A stretch of DNA of 64,000 nucleotides. Source: Pseudomonadales bacterium (GTDB lineage Bacteria > Pseudomonadota > Gammaproteobacteria > Pseudomonadales > Azotimanducaceae). The notes under the pieces were generated by a model that was given only the letters and a program-made list of their open reading frames with translations, had not been told where the DNA came from and did no database searches. The stretch spans positions 238,155 through 302,154 of the forward strand of contig JAJECH010000018.1 in NCBI GenBank assembly GCA_022822135.1. Reading direction: 5' to 3'. Shown in pieces: positions 29,313-38,938 of this stretch; positions within the stretch are counted from its first letter, which is position 1; every line of letters starts with the position of its first letter. Both the position numbers and the translations under genes were made by a program.

Positions 29313-29949
29313 CTTCGCATCGATAAGCAAGAACCTCAACGCCTGCACTTAGTGCATCACGAACCGCTGCGTCATAGGTCGGATCGATATCGTCCGCGAT
29401 CGCTACCTTGTCGATTCCAGTGTGCGGGACACAAAAGAGTAAAACCCCGCGTTTACCTCGTTTCACGCACCGACGAAGAGCGTTAACATGCTTTGTCGCA
29501 CGAGCACTCTTCGCATCTGGGAAAACTCCCATACCGCCTCGTAGGTAGGTGACGTTTTTGACTTCCACAAAAACTTCACCATTACCGAAATCAAAGCGTC
29601 CTGATTCGTCAGGGATTTTTACTTCGCTCTTGAAATCACCTTCCTGTAATTCGTCGATCGTGCGAGCGACCAATGCTTCTTTGATGATCCGATTTGCTTG
29701 ATTTGTGTTGACGCACACCAGATAGTCTTCAGGGGTTTGCACGAGTTCCAGGCTACCACGCAACTTTCGCTTCGGATTGTCACTAATCGAGTAGTAGATC
29801 GGCAAGCCCGGATAAACGCACGCTGACATGGCACCCGTGTTCGCACAATGAAGTGTGTCGTGCGCGCCGTCCAACAATCGAACATCGACAAGAAATCGCT
29901 TGTATCGACGCAACATCGTGGCTTGCTGTAAAGCCGGTTCAAACTTCAT
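29245..29949 (-). CDS. sfsA: Sugar fermentation stimulation protein SfsA
   Basis: A 234-residue protein with the SfsA signatures CHCANTGAMS-like LHCANTGAMSACVYPG, YSISDNPKRKLRGSLELVQT and FVEVKNVTYLRGGMGVFPDAKSARATKHVNAL. The last carries nuclease-like acidic residues. In E. coli sfsA lies close to dksA, as here. The biochemical role is unsettled: DNA binding and nuclease activity have been proposed. Its 3' end runs 68 bp into the PfkB gene on the other strand. Confidence 0.93.
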   Translation of the reverse strand: MKFEPALQQATMLRRYKRFLVDVRLLDGAHDTLHCANTGAMSACVYPGLPIYYSISDNPKRKLRGSLELVQTPEDYLVCVNTNQANRIIKEALVARTIDELQEGDFKSEVKIPDESGRFDFGNGEVFVEVKNVTYLRGGMGVFPDAKSARATKHVNALRRCVKRGKRGVLLFCVPHTGIDKVAIADDIDPTYDAAVRDALSAGVEVLAYRCEVTPTKLLLDRSVPFLGSSSTVA

Positions 29950-30103
29950 CGTTCAATCGCGTTTCTGAAGCGCAAAAAGGTTGGTTCCGCCCGCCATTTT
30001 GTGCGCGCCGTTAATCCATCGTTTCACTTCGTAACAGATTTTGTGGCAATCTCATTGAGATGTTGCTATCGTTCCCACCTTTTATTTTGCGGGGAGTGTC
30101 AAA

Positions 30104-31417
30104 ATGGCGGCAAGAAAAGCGACGACAACGAAACGAAAGACAGCATCTACTAAGACGACTAAAACGTCTTCTACTCGGAAAAAATCAACGCCATCTACAA
30201 CAAAGACCACAAAAACGAAAGCTACAACGACAGCTCGAAAGGCATCTACTCGCAAACCCTCAGCGACGAGCAAGAACAGAGCTACGACGGCGAGGAAGTC
30301 CGCAAGACAGTCACCGAAGGTCGCTTCCACTACCCGCAAAGCATCAACCACACGCGCTAAAAAAACTACAGCTAAGACAACAACCGCCAAGCCCGTAGCT
30401 AAGCCACGAACCGTCAAATCAGCAGCGAAGTCAGCAACCAAATCAAAGAGACAACCGTCTTCCACTTCCTCTCGAAGCGCAACGACAAAAAAAACGACGA
30501 CGCAACGACGCACGACCGCATCAAAATCTCGGACGACCCGAAGTACCCAAAAAGCGACGAAAGCTGCTAGTACCACCAAACCGAAGCGTTCACCTAAATC
30601 CACAACACCGAAAGCCACACCGCGTACCCAGACAAAAACGAAGCCATCTCGAGCTTCCTCGAAGACTGCAACCACGACGACTCGCAAAGCAGCAACTAAG
30701 AAAACTACGGCCAAGAAGACGGCCAAACCTTCAACGCCAGCGAAGCAAGCGGCGAAGAGACAAAGTACCAAGACTGCCGTGAAACGGACGACTCCCGCAA
30801 AGCCACGAACATCAAGCACAACTAAAACGAAGGTAGCTCGGACAAGAAAGGTCTCACCGAAAAAAACTGAAACTAAAGCGCCGTCTTCAAATGAAGCAGA
30901 AGTAGTCAGCATTGGCATCGTCGCGCGTCGACGCCGACGCCCCGAGGGCGCTTCCGGAAGACGCTCGAGAAGAGCACAGGAAGTTTCGCTTAGTCGTTTT
31001 TCCGGCGCTGATAAGCGAGACCAGCCACTTGATGTTCAAGCTGACGATCAGTACATGAATCCGGAGCAACTAAACTATTTCCGGCAGATGCTTGTGGACC
31101 AGCTCAACAGCCTGGACGAAAACGCCGGAAATGCGCAAGGGAAACTCATATCCGAGCCGAAGAACCTACCAGATGAACTTGATCAAGCCGCAGAAGAGGA
31201 CAATCGTCGAACCGAACTGCGAATCCGTGATCGTGAGCGAAAGTTGATCAACAAGATCAAGGAAACTCTGGAGAAAATCGAAAACGGCGAATACGGCTAC
31301 TGTAAGAGTTGCAGTTATCCGATCGGTAAAGCGCGCTTGGAAGCTCGTCCAACCGCAGATCTCTGTATCAACTGCAAAGATCTCGAGGAACAAGAAGAAC
31401 GTCAGTTCGGAGGTTAG
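30104..31417 (+). CDS. dksA: RNA polymerase-binding factor DksA with a long histone-H1-like N-terminal tail
   Basis: 437 residues, about three times the usual 147-151. Residues 314-437 are a standard DksA: a coiled coil with tip residues D357, D360 and A362 (matching D71, D74, A76 of E. coli) and a zinc finger with C400, C403, C421 and C424. DksA enters the secondary channel of RNA polymerase and, with ppGpp, tunes rRNA and amino-acid promoters. Residues 1 to about 265 are almost only Lys, Thr, Ser, Ala, Arg and Pro, like histone H1 C-terminal tails and AlgP. A run of Arg (about 274-290) links the two. The start at 30104 lies close to a GGGGAG ribosome-binding site. gluQ follows after 12 bp, the usual order. 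Confidence 0.92.
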   Translation: MAARKATTTKRKTASTKTTKTSSTRKKSTPSTTKTTKTKATTTARKASTRKPSATSKNRATTARKSARQSPKVASTTRKASTTRAKKTTAKTTTAKPVAKPRTVKSAAKSATKSKRQPSSTSSRSATTKKTTTQRRTTASKSRTTRSTQKATKAASTTKPKRSPKSTTPKATPRTQTKTKPSRASSKTATTTTRKAATKKTTAKKTAKPSTPAKQAAKRQSTKTAVKRTTPAKPRTSSTTKTKVARTRKVSPKKTETKAPSSNEAEVVSIGIVARRRRRPEGASGRRSRRAQEVSLSRFSGADKRDQPLDVQADDQYMNPEQLNYFRQMLVDQLNSLDENAGNAQGKLISEPKNLPDELDQAAEEDNRRTELRIRDRERKLINKIKETLEKIENGEYGYCKSCSYPIGKARLEARPTADLCINCKDLEEQEERQFGG

Positions 31418-31429
31418 TAGAACCTCGTC

Positions 31430-32299
31430 GTGTATGTCGGCCGGTTTGCACCGACAACTTCAGGTCCGCTTCATCTTGGCTCACTGCTCGCAGCGGTCGC
31501 GAGCTATCTTGATGCACGATCACAAGACGGTCAATGGCTATTACGTCTCGACGATATCGATGAACCGAGAGCTCGCGCCCACGCAGAAAACACCGCGCTA
31601 ACAACGCTTGAGAGTCATGGACTCGAATGGGACGGCTCGGTCGGGCGTCAATCTGACCATCGTGACCGCTATTGGGAAGCGATAGAAGAATTACGGAAAC
31701 GAGACCTAATCTTCTATTGCACGTGTTCGAGAAGCAAGCTAAAGAACAAGGGACCCTATCCGGGATACTGTAGAACCCAGCGTACACCGCCAAGTGATCC
31801 CGCAGCAATCCGCGTGCTAGTGCCAAATCAGCAAATCGGGTTTACTGATCGCATCCAAGGTACAGTTAAAAGCAACCTGGCGAACAAGGAAGGCGACTTC
31901 ATCGTCATGCGCAAGGAATCTATTGCTGCCTACCCTCTCGCCGTCATCCTAGATGACGATCTCACCGGTGTGACCGATGTCGTGAGAGGTGCTGACCTTC
32001 TAGAAAACACCCTCGCACAGATCTACTTGATCCGAACGCTCGGTTTGGACGCACCTCGTTATGCACATATCCCCGTCTTTAATCAAAGGAACGGGATCAA
32101 GCTTTCAAAACGGGATCAAGCGTATGCAATTGATAATCGTATGCCTGTATTGAACTTAGTGAGCGCTCTGCATATGCTTGGCATGAATCCGGACGAAGAG
32201 TATCGAGACGTGCATGAGCTGCTAGCTTGGGCAATAACGCGATGGGATATTCTGAATGTGCCTAGGCAAGTCGCGATTACTGACTTCATCAGCGTCTAG
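31430..32299 (+). CDS. gluQ: Glutamyl-Q tRNA(Asp) synthetase
   Basis: A 289-residue truncated relative of glutamyl-tRNA synthetase that attaches Glu to the queuosine base of tRNA-Asp. The HIGH-like motif is PLHLGSL and the KMSKS-like motif KLSKRD; the zinc-site cysteines are in YCTCSRS and YPGYCR. It starts at GTG, 12 bp after dksA, and lacks the anticodon-binding domain, as expected for the family. Confidence 0.95.
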   Translation: MYVGRFAPTTSGPLHLGSLLAAVASYLDARSQDGQWLLRLDDIDEPRARAHAENTALTTLESHGLEWDGSVGRQSDHRDRYWEAIEELRKRDLIFYCTCSRSKLKNKGPYPGYCRTQRTPPSDPAAIRVLVPNQQIGFTDRIQGTVKSNLANKEGDFIVMRKESIAAYPLAVILDDDLTGVTDVVRGADLLENTLAQIYLIRTLGLDAPRYAHIPVFNQRNGIKLSKRDQAYAIDNRMPVLNLVSALHMLGMNPDEEYRDVHELLAWAITRWDILNVPRQVAITDFISV

Positions 32300-32416
32300 G
32301 TACCGTTCGATGTCACATCTTTTTTAGTCCAGTCATTCAAACCCTTCAATATTCACTTTCCTGCGTAATCGTCTGATGCACTCGTCAATCCATCTCAGTC
32401 ATTAGCAAGCATCTCA

Positions 32417-33670
32417 TTGACGTCGCGTAAGCCCAAGGTCGTTACACTCGACGACTTTGAAACGGATTGCATTCCTTCTCCGCTGATCGAGATACATCGC
32501 AGACTACGCCGTGGCGGACACGATGCCCTCCTAGTCGGTGGTTGCATACGTGACTTCCTTCTTGGGTTATCGCCTAAGGATTTCGACACCGCGACTGACG
32601 CGAGACCGGAGAAGGTTCGCAAGCTTCTCCCAAAAGCGTTCATCATAGGTCGTCGTTTTCGCCTTGTGCATGCTCGCCGGGGAGACACGACCTACGAGAT
32701 TGCAACCTATCGAAAGGAACCGCCTTCCATCAAATCGCCCAGAGGTGGTCGCGGTGTATCTCCAGAAAACACCTACGGTAATCAGCGCGAAGACGCCTTT
32801 CGACGCGACTTCACGATCAATGCGCTCTATCTCGATTTGCGCCGCAAGGCGGTTATCGACTATGTAGGCGGTATACGTGACCTAAACGACCGCATGATCC
32901 GCTCGATCGGACCCCCAGACGAGCGATTCCAGGAAGACCCCGTTCGCATGCTTCGAGCGGCACGATTTGCGGCGAAGTTGAAATTCACCATAGACGCAGA
33001 GGTAACGTCCGCAATACACGCAAACAAATATTTACTCGCTCATGTAAGTCGGTCGCGCATGAGAGACGAGTTAATGAAGCTCTTTCTTACGGGTCATGGC
33101 GTCGCCAGCTACCAATCGATGATGGATCTGAATTTACTCGCGAGCGTATTTCCTCAACACAAAGCAGCGGGTCCGATGATCGAGCAAGCGATGCTGGAGT
33201 CGGACGAGCGGCATGCGTCTGGACATAAGTTATCCCCTGCCTACCTCTTTGGAGCCATGCTCTGGCATTTTTATTCTGATCGACTGAAAGCCTTAGAGAG
33301 CGAGCGCGGTGAAAACATGAAAGCTGGCGAATTGCGTCAACACGCGTGCTACGATGTCCTTCGGATGACGCGACGATACGTTACATTAAATCGTGAAGCG
33401 CAACAGTTCATCCTAAGCATCTACACACTACAAAACCGTCTCGAACGAAAACTTAACATCAGACGAACTCTCGACCATCCGCGAATCCGCGCTGCCATAC
33501 ATCTGCTCGCACTTCGAGCGAAAGTCGGCGAAGTCGATCCAACCTTAGTAGCCTGGTGGGAGAAACGGCAACCCCCTCAAGTAGCTGATCGGCCGCGCAA
33601 AAAAAGATCAAGCCGACACGATCGACGGTCTCGTTATGGGAAACGCCAACTCAAGACTGCGAGAAGCTGA
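32417..33670 (+). CDS. pcnB: Poly(A) polymerase I
   Basis: A 417-residue nucleotidyltransferase that adds poly(A) tails to RNA 3' ends, promoting decay. The GGCIRDFLLG motif, the catalytic acidic pair in KDFDTATDA and RRDFTINALYLDL are clear. The C-terminus is basic (RPRKKRSSRHDRRSRYGKRQ), as in other PcnB proteins. The start is TTG; no ATG lies in frame between it and the upstream stop. In related genomes folK follows; here only about 95 bp separate it from panB. Confidence 0.92.
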   Translation: MTSRKPKVVTLDDFETDCIPSPLIEIHRRLRRGGHDALLVGGCIRDFLLGLSPKDFDTATDARPEKVRKLLPKAFIIGRRFRLVHARRGDTTYEIATYRKEPPSIKSPRGGRGVSPENTYGNQREDAFRRDFTINALYLDLRRKAVIDYVGGIRDLNDRMIRSIGPPDERFQEDPVRMLRAARFAAKLKFTIDAEVTSAIHANKYLLAHVSRSRMRDELMKLFLTGHGVASYQSMMDLNLLASVFPQHKAAGPMIEQAMLESDERHASGHKLSPAYLFGAMLWHFYSDRLKALESERGENMKAGELRQHACYDVLRMTRRYVTLNREAQQFILSIYTLQNRLERKLNIRRTLDHPRIRAAIHLLALRAKVGEVDPTLVAWWEKRQPPQVADRPRKKRSSRHDRRSRYGKRQLKTARS

Positions 33671-33765
33671 CTTCACCTTGTCCCGTGCAAACCGTCCGAA
33701 GCGTACGCAACGACTAACATTATGGAAGCGCTAGACAGCTCCTCAGGAATAGATAGAAGGAACCC

Positions 33766-34590
33766 ATGAGCTCACAGTCAACGCGTGGACCAATTTCCAT
33801 TAACACGCTGAACACCATGAAAAGGAGAGGCGAGAAATTCGCCGCCTTGACAGCGTACGATGCACTATTCGCTGATCTAATCAGCACGAGCGGAATTGAA
33901 GTCATTCTAGTAGGCGATTCGCTCGGTATGGTCCTTCAAGGACACGACAGCACGCTGCCAGTAACCCTAGACGATATGGTCTATCACATGAACACTGTGC
34001 GTCGTGGCAATCAGGGCAGTCTCATCATGGCGGATCTCCCGTTTATGAGTTATGCGTCAGAAAATCAATCATTGGAAAGCGCCGCCGCTCTCATGCGTTG
34101 TGGAGCCCACATGGTCAAACTCGAAGGTGGTGCATGGTTGGCCGCAAGTACGCAATTGCTCTTTGAACGAGGTATACCCGTGTGCGCGCACATGGGGTTG
34201 ACACCGCAAGCTATCAACCGTCTTGGAGGCTACCGAGTTCAAGGTCGAAATCCCGATCAAGCAACCGCGATGATCGAAGAGGCTAAGATCCTGCAAGATG
34301 CGGGCGCATCGATCCTGTTACTTGAGTGCGTGCCGACAAATCTCGGGAAGGAGATCACCGAAACACTTGAAATCCCCGTCATTGGGATCGGTGCGGGTCC
34401 TCACACTGACGGGCAGATCATGGTGATGCACGACATGCTGGGAATTACGCCTACCAGTATCAAAGTGCCGAAATTCGTCAAGAATTTCATGCCTGAGAGC
34501 ACAGACGGCGGTATCAGAGGGGCGTTCGAAGCATATGCACTCGCCGTGCATGAGAAACGCTTCCCCGGTCCCGAACACAGCTTCAAGTAG
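33766..34590 (+). CDS. panB: 3-methyl-2-oxobutanoate hydroxymethyltransferase
   Basis: A 274-residue enzyme that makes ketopantoate, the first committed step to pantothenate. LTAYDALFADL, VGDSLGMVLQGHDSTLPVTLDDM and AHMGLTPQ are family signatures. panC follows 8 bp later, so the two are co-transcribed. Confidence 0.96.
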   Translation: MSSQSTRGPISINTLNTMKRRGEKFAALTAYDALFADLISTSGIEVILVGDSLGMVLQGHDSTLPVTLDDMVYHMNTVRRGNQGSLIMADLPFMSYASENQSLESAAALMRCGAHMVKLEGGAWLAASTQLLFERGIPVCAHMGLTPQAINRLGGYRVQGRNPDQATAMIEEAKILQDAGASILLLECVPTNLGKEITETLEIPVIGIGAGPHTDGQIMVMHDMLGITPTSIKVPKFVKNFMPESTDGGIRGAFEAYALAVHEKRFPGPEHSFK

Positions 34591-34598
34591 GCCACCAC

Positions 34599-35444
34599 GT
34601 GGACGTCGTCGAGACCATCCATGATCTACGCCAGCGACGGCGTATCCAAGGTATCAATCAGGTGGTCGGTGTCGTACCGACGATGGGAGATCTTCACGCA
34701 GGGCATTTACGCTTAGTAGACTACTGCCGCGAGCAATGCTCGTTCACGATCGCGACTTTGTTCGTTAATCCTCTGCAATTCGGGCCTAAGGAGGATTTCG
34801 CCAACTATCCACGTGCGCTCGCGCATGATCGAGCGGAGTTAGAACAACGCAATGTCAACTTGCTATTTACGCCTTCGATTGAGGAAATGTATCCCGAAGG
34901 ACAATCCGCTCACACGACCGTTGCCGTACCGGAACTGAGCGACCAACTCTGTGGAGCGGCACGGCCTGGGCACTTCAACGGCGTGACAACTGTTGTTTCT
35001 AAGTTGTTTCAAATAACACAGCCCGATTACGCGTACTTTGGCGAGAAGGATTGGCAACAACTGACCATCATCAAGCGTATGGTGCGCCAACTCAATATGC
35101 CGGTGGAAGTGATCGGCGTTCCTACCTGTCGAGAAGCCGATGGCTTAGCTATGTCGAGTCGCAATCGGTATCTCTCTCGTGATGAACGGGAGATCGCACC
35201 AGCCTTGTTCCAAACGCTACGCGAAGTAGCAACCCATCTCCACGAAGGGTCGACGGCGTACGCTGACCTTGAAGCGTCGGCGTCGAATCAGTTGCGCGAA
35301 GTTGGCTTCAGACCAGACTACGTTGCAATTCGTGACCCGGTTACGTTACGGCTCCCGAGTGCTAAGCACGAATCCGTGCGAGTGTTCGGAGCAGCGCGAC
35401 TTGGCCGTGCACGCTTAATCGACAACATCGGCGTCGAGCGCTAG
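34599..35444 (+). CDS. panC: Pantothenate synthetase
   Basis: A 281-residue ligase joining pantoate and beta-alanine with ATP. VPTMGDLHAGHL holds the HxGH nucleotide motif; FVNPLQFGPKEDF, YFGEKDWQQL and AMSSRNRYLS follow in the usual order. It starts at GTG. No panD (aspartate decarboxylase, source of beta-alanine) follows; pgi starts on the next base. Confidence 0.96.
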   Translation: MDVVETIHDLRQRRRIQGINQVVGVVPTMGDLHAGHLRLVDYCREQCSFTIATLFVNPLQFGPKEDFANYPRALAHDRAELEQRNVNLLFTPSIEEMYPEGQSAHTTVAVPELSDQLCGAARPGHFNGVTTVVSKLFQITQPDYAYFGEKDWQQLTIIKRMVRQLNMPVEVIGVPTCREADGLAMSSRNRYLSRDEREIAPALFQTLREVATHLHEGSTAYADLEASASNQLREVGFRPDYVAIRDPVTLRLPSAKHESVRVFGAARLGRARLIDNIGVER

Positions 35445-36983
35445 ATGACACCCGACGTCGCGCGAATCTGGCGTCGGCTTGAAGTACTCGCATCAGATCA
35501 TCGATCGCGACGTGCTGATGAATATCCGTCGAACCCTGATGTTCTGAAAACTCGTGTACTCTCGGTCAATGAGTTAACGTTGGATTGGTCTCTTCAAAAA
35601 TTAGACGACGACGTGATAGGCACGCTTGTCGAACTAAGCGTCGCCACGAATCTTCAGAAACAATTACAACGGCAATTCGCTGGTGAAATCGTCAATCCAA
35701 CGGAGCAGCGGGCGGCACTGCATACCGCGATGCGGGGTACGCCTACGTCTACTGGTTCTATCGATGACCAAGTTCGAGCTGCTTGGGTTGATCTAAGTCA
35801 GTTTGCCAGGAATGTGTTGCACGGTCGTATCAATAGCTACAGCGGAAACGCGTTCACGGACGTCCTTCATATAGGCATCGGAGGCAGCCATTTAGGTCAA
35901 AAGCTCCTCTGCGATGCCCTCGCTAGCACTCGATTGAATCTTCATTTCTTATCGAACAACCAATCCGAGCACGTCATCAACACACTCCGCGCCTTGGATC
36001 CCGCAAAAACCCTTGTCATAGTTGCGTCAAAATCCTTTTCTACCCCTGAAACGCAGAAAAATTTCGAGAACGTTAAGTGCTGGATTGCTGAACACTCAGG
36101 GCGACGGGACGCGCTTGACTCGAATCTCGTACTAATCTCGTCCAATACATCTTCACTGGCAGATTTACCTGGCAAGCACTTTGTCGTGCCTAATGAAGTT
36201 GGCGGACGGTTTTCCATCTGGTCCTCGATGGGATTACCTGTACTACTAGCGATTGGTCCTGAGCAATTCGAACAATTACTGCAAGGCGCTAACTTAATCG
36301 ATCAGCATGTTGCCACCGCGCCTAGCACGTCGAACACTGCAATGATGCTCGCGTTGCTTGCGTTGTGGAATACCAACTTCCTTATGACAACGTCACATAC
36401 TGTTCTGACGTATGTGGCGGCGTTACGTTGGTTACCCGCTTACCTCCAACAGTTGGAGATGGAAAGTCTCGGGAAATCCGTGACAGTTGAAGGTCAATCG
36501 GTACCTAACCATACCACCAGCGTCATCTGGGGTGGCGAAGAAACCGACGGGCAACATGCATGGCACCAGTGGCTTCATCAAGGTACGCACGCTTACAGCG
36601 CGGATTTCATCGCAACTACCGAACGCGGGTACCGAGACGACAGCTGGATCCTTGCGAACAGCCTTGCGCAACACCACGTTGTGTTTTACGGTCACACGGA
36701 CAAGACAGCGCCCGAAAAACACATCGAAGGCGGTCATGGCTCAACGTTGATTTTGCTCGACAAAATCAACGCAAAGACAATTGGGATGCTCCTTGCGCTG
36801 TACGAGCATAAGGTCGCTTGCTTAGGCTATCTGTGGAATATCAACCCTTTTGATCAATGGGGAGTGGAACGCGGCAAGGTAATGGCTGAAGATATCAACA
36901 AAGCACTATCTGACCCTAAACACACGCTGTCTAATCCACTCCTAGAAGCGCGTGTTCGTAAAATCCTGCCGCGCGAAAAATGA
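35445..36983 (+). CDS. pgi: Glucose-6-phosphate isomerase
   Basis: A 512-residue enzyme of glycolysis that interconverts glucose-6-phosphate and fructose-6-phosphate. Signatures are [29 protein letters not shown] with the conserved Glu, and [22 protein letters not shown]. It is shorter than the 549-residue E. coli enzyme and fairly diverged: the usual GIGGSDLG reads GSHLG. Its ATG begins on the base after the panC stop, and its end overlaps the acs reading frame. Confidence 0.92.
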   Translation: MTPDVARIWRRLEVLASDHRSRRADEYPSNPDVLKTRVLSVNELTLDWSLQKLDDDVIGTLVELSVATNLQKQLQRQFAGEIVNPTEQRAALHTAMRGTPTSTGSIDDQVRAAWVDLSQFARNVLHGRINSYSGNAFTDVLHIGIGGSHLGQKLLCDALASTRLNLHFLSNNQSEHVINTLRALDPAKTLVIVASKSFSTPETQKNFENVKCWIAEHSGRRDALDSNLVLISSNTSSLADLPGKHFVVPNEVGGRFSIWSSMGLPVLLAIGPEQFEQLLQGANLIDQHVATAPSTSNTAMMLALLALWNTNFLMTTSHTVLTYVAALRWLPAYLQQLEMESLGKSVTVEGQSVPNHTTSVIWGGEETDGQHAWHQWLHQGTHAYSADFIATTERGYRDDSWILANSLAQHHVVFYGHTDKTAPEKHIEGGHGSTLILLDKINAKTIGMLLALYEHKVACLGYLWNINPFDQWGVERGKVMAEDINKALSDPKHTLSNPLLEARVRKILPREK

Positions 36984-38938
36984 GGGAAAACCGCACCACC
37001 ATGGCTGAGATTTATCCGGTTCCAGAAGCATTTGCGCGCAAAGCACACCTTGATGATGCGACCTATCAAATCATGTATAAGGCGTCTCTTGAGGACCCTG
37101 AGACTTTCTGGACCGAGCAAGCCAACACATTCTTAAGCTGGTTCGAACCTTGGCAGAACCTGAACTCAGCGGACTTTGAAAACGGTCGTTTCGCTTGGTT
37201 TGAAGGCGCGAAGATCAATGCGTGCGTGAACTGTGTCGACCGGCATCTAGAATCTCGCGGCGATCAGGTCGCGCTCATCTGGGAAGGCGACAACCCAGAC
37301 GACTCTACCCATGTAACGTACCGCGAGCTCAGCGTCCACGTAAACCGTCTGGCAAACGCCCTTCGTGCACGTGGTGTCGACAAAGGCGATCGTGTGTGCC
37401 TCTACATGCCAATGATTCCAGAAGCCGTGTACGCGATGCTCGCTTGTGCACGCATCGGCGCAATTCACAGCGTGGTGTTCGGTGGATTCTCCTCTCAATC
37501 CCTTCGCGATCGGATTCTTGATTCCGATTGCCAAACCTTGATTACCGCCGACGAAGGTGTCCGTGGCGGCGCGACGGTACCGCTGAAGAAAAACGCAGAC
37601 GTCGCGCTTGAGCAATGCCCCAACGTCCACACTGTTCTTACCGTCCGGCGCACAGGTGGAGACATCGATTGGGTAGCGGACCGAGATGTTTGGTACGACG
37701 AATTGGTCCCACGACAATCCCTGGACTGTCCCCCAACTACGATGGATGCCGAAGACCCTCTATTCATCCTCTATACCTCAGGGAGCACCGGCAAACCCAA
37801 AGGCGTTCAACATGGCACGGCGGGTTATCTACTTCATGCCGCAATGACGCATAAGTATGTATTCGACTATCACGACGGCGACATCTATTGGTGTACGGCT
37901 GATGTGGGTTGGATTACCGGACACTCTTACATCTTGTACGGACCTTTAGCAAATGGTGCGACAACGCTTGTCTTCGAAGGCGTACCCACGTACCCCGACG
38001 CAAGCCGGTGCTGGGACGTGGTCGATAAACACAACGTCAACATCTTTTACACCGCACCGACTGCGATTCGGCAACTCATGAGCCAAGGCGACGAATTCGT
38101 AACCCGTTCTTCGCGCGCCTCTCTTCAATTGCTGGGTACCGTTGGCGAACCCATTAATCCAGAAGCCTGGCAGTGGTACCACGGAACGGTTGGCGAACGA
38201 CGCTGTCCGGTCGTCGATACGTGGTGGCAAACTGAAACCGGTGGGATCATGATCACGCCGTTACCAGGTGCAACAGCCTTGAAACCAGGTTCAGCCACCC
38301 GTCCATTCTTTGGCATCCGCCCCGGTCTTGTTGATGGTGAAGGTAAATTGATTGAATCCGTTGAAGCCACCGGCAACCTCGTGATCACAGAGACCTGGCC
38401 AGGTCAGATTCGCTCCGTTTACGGCAACCATCAACGCGTGATCGATACCTATTACGCCAGTTATCCCGGCATGTACTTCACAGGCGACGGCGCTCGACGT
38501 GATGCAGATGGCTACTACTGGATTACCGGACGCGTCGACGATGTTCTAAACGTATCCGGCCACCGACTCGGTACGGCCGAAATCGAGAGTGCTCTGGTAC
38601 TCCACGATGAAGTCGCTGAGGCAGCCGTCGTCGGCTATCCACATGAGATCAAAGGTGAGGGAATCTATGCGTACGTGACGCTGATGGCGGCCAGCGCACC
38701 AAGTGATGCACTGCAAGAGGCGTTGGTGCAGCTAGTGAGAACGGAGATCGGACCGATCGCTCGGCCCGACATCATTCAATTTGCGCCGAGCTTGCCAAAA
38801 ACACGATCCGGCAAAATCATGCGACGCATCCTAAGGAAGATTGCCGCAGATGAAATCGAGGACCTTGGCGATACCTCAACGCTTGCTGATCCTACGGTTG
38901 TTGACGAGCTCGTCACCAATCGCGTAAACGCGCCCTAA
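36980..38938 (+). CDS. acs: Acetyl-CoA synthetase
   Basis: A 652-residue AMP-forming ligase that activates acetate to acetyl-CoA. The ATP loop [14 protein letters not shown], the WWQTETGG motif, [20 protein letters not shown] and the C-terminal [17 protein letters not shown] with the acetylatable Lys are intact. An ATG at 37001 ([11 protein letters not shown]) is the more usual start, while the first ATG overlaps the pgi stop. The gene ends 4 bp inside the convergent pnp. Confidence 0.95.
   Translation: MRENRTTMAEIYPVPEAFARKAHLDDATYQIMYKASLEDPETFWTEQANTFLSWFEPWQNLNSADFENGRFAWFEGAKINACVNCVDRHLESRGDQVALIWEGDNPDDSTHVTYRELSVHVNRLANALRARGVDKGDRVCLYMPMIPEAVYAMLACARIGAIHSVVFGGFSSQSLRDRILDSDCQTLITADEGVRGGATVPLKKNADVALEQCPNVHTVLTVRRTGGDIDWVADRDVWYDELVPRQSLDCPPTTMDAEDPLFILYTSGSTGKPKGVQHGTAGYLLHAAMTHKYVFDYHDGDIYWCTADVGWITGHSYILYGPLANGATTLVFEGVPTYPDASRCWDVVDKHNVNIFYTAPTAIRQLMSQGDEFVTRSSRASLQLLGTVGEPINPEAWQWYHGTVGERRCPVVDTWWQTETGGIMITPLPGATALKPGSATRPFFGIRPGLVDGEGKLIESVEATGNLVITETWPGQIRSVYGNHQRVIDTYYASYPGMYFTGDGARRDADGYYWITGRVDDVLNVSGHRLGTAEIESALVLHDEVAEAAVVGYPHEIKGEGIYAYVTLMAASAPSDALQEALVQLVRTEIGPIARPDIIQFAPSLPKTRSGKIMRRILRKIAADEIEDLGDTSTLADPTVVDELVTNRVNAP

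Noticed and set aside
30082..30918. 278-residue open frame on the minus strand opposite dksA
   Set aside because: It is the antisense of the low-complexity Lys/Thr-rich dksA tail, which yields Val/Phe/Ala-rich nonsense; there is no family match or ribosome-binding site.
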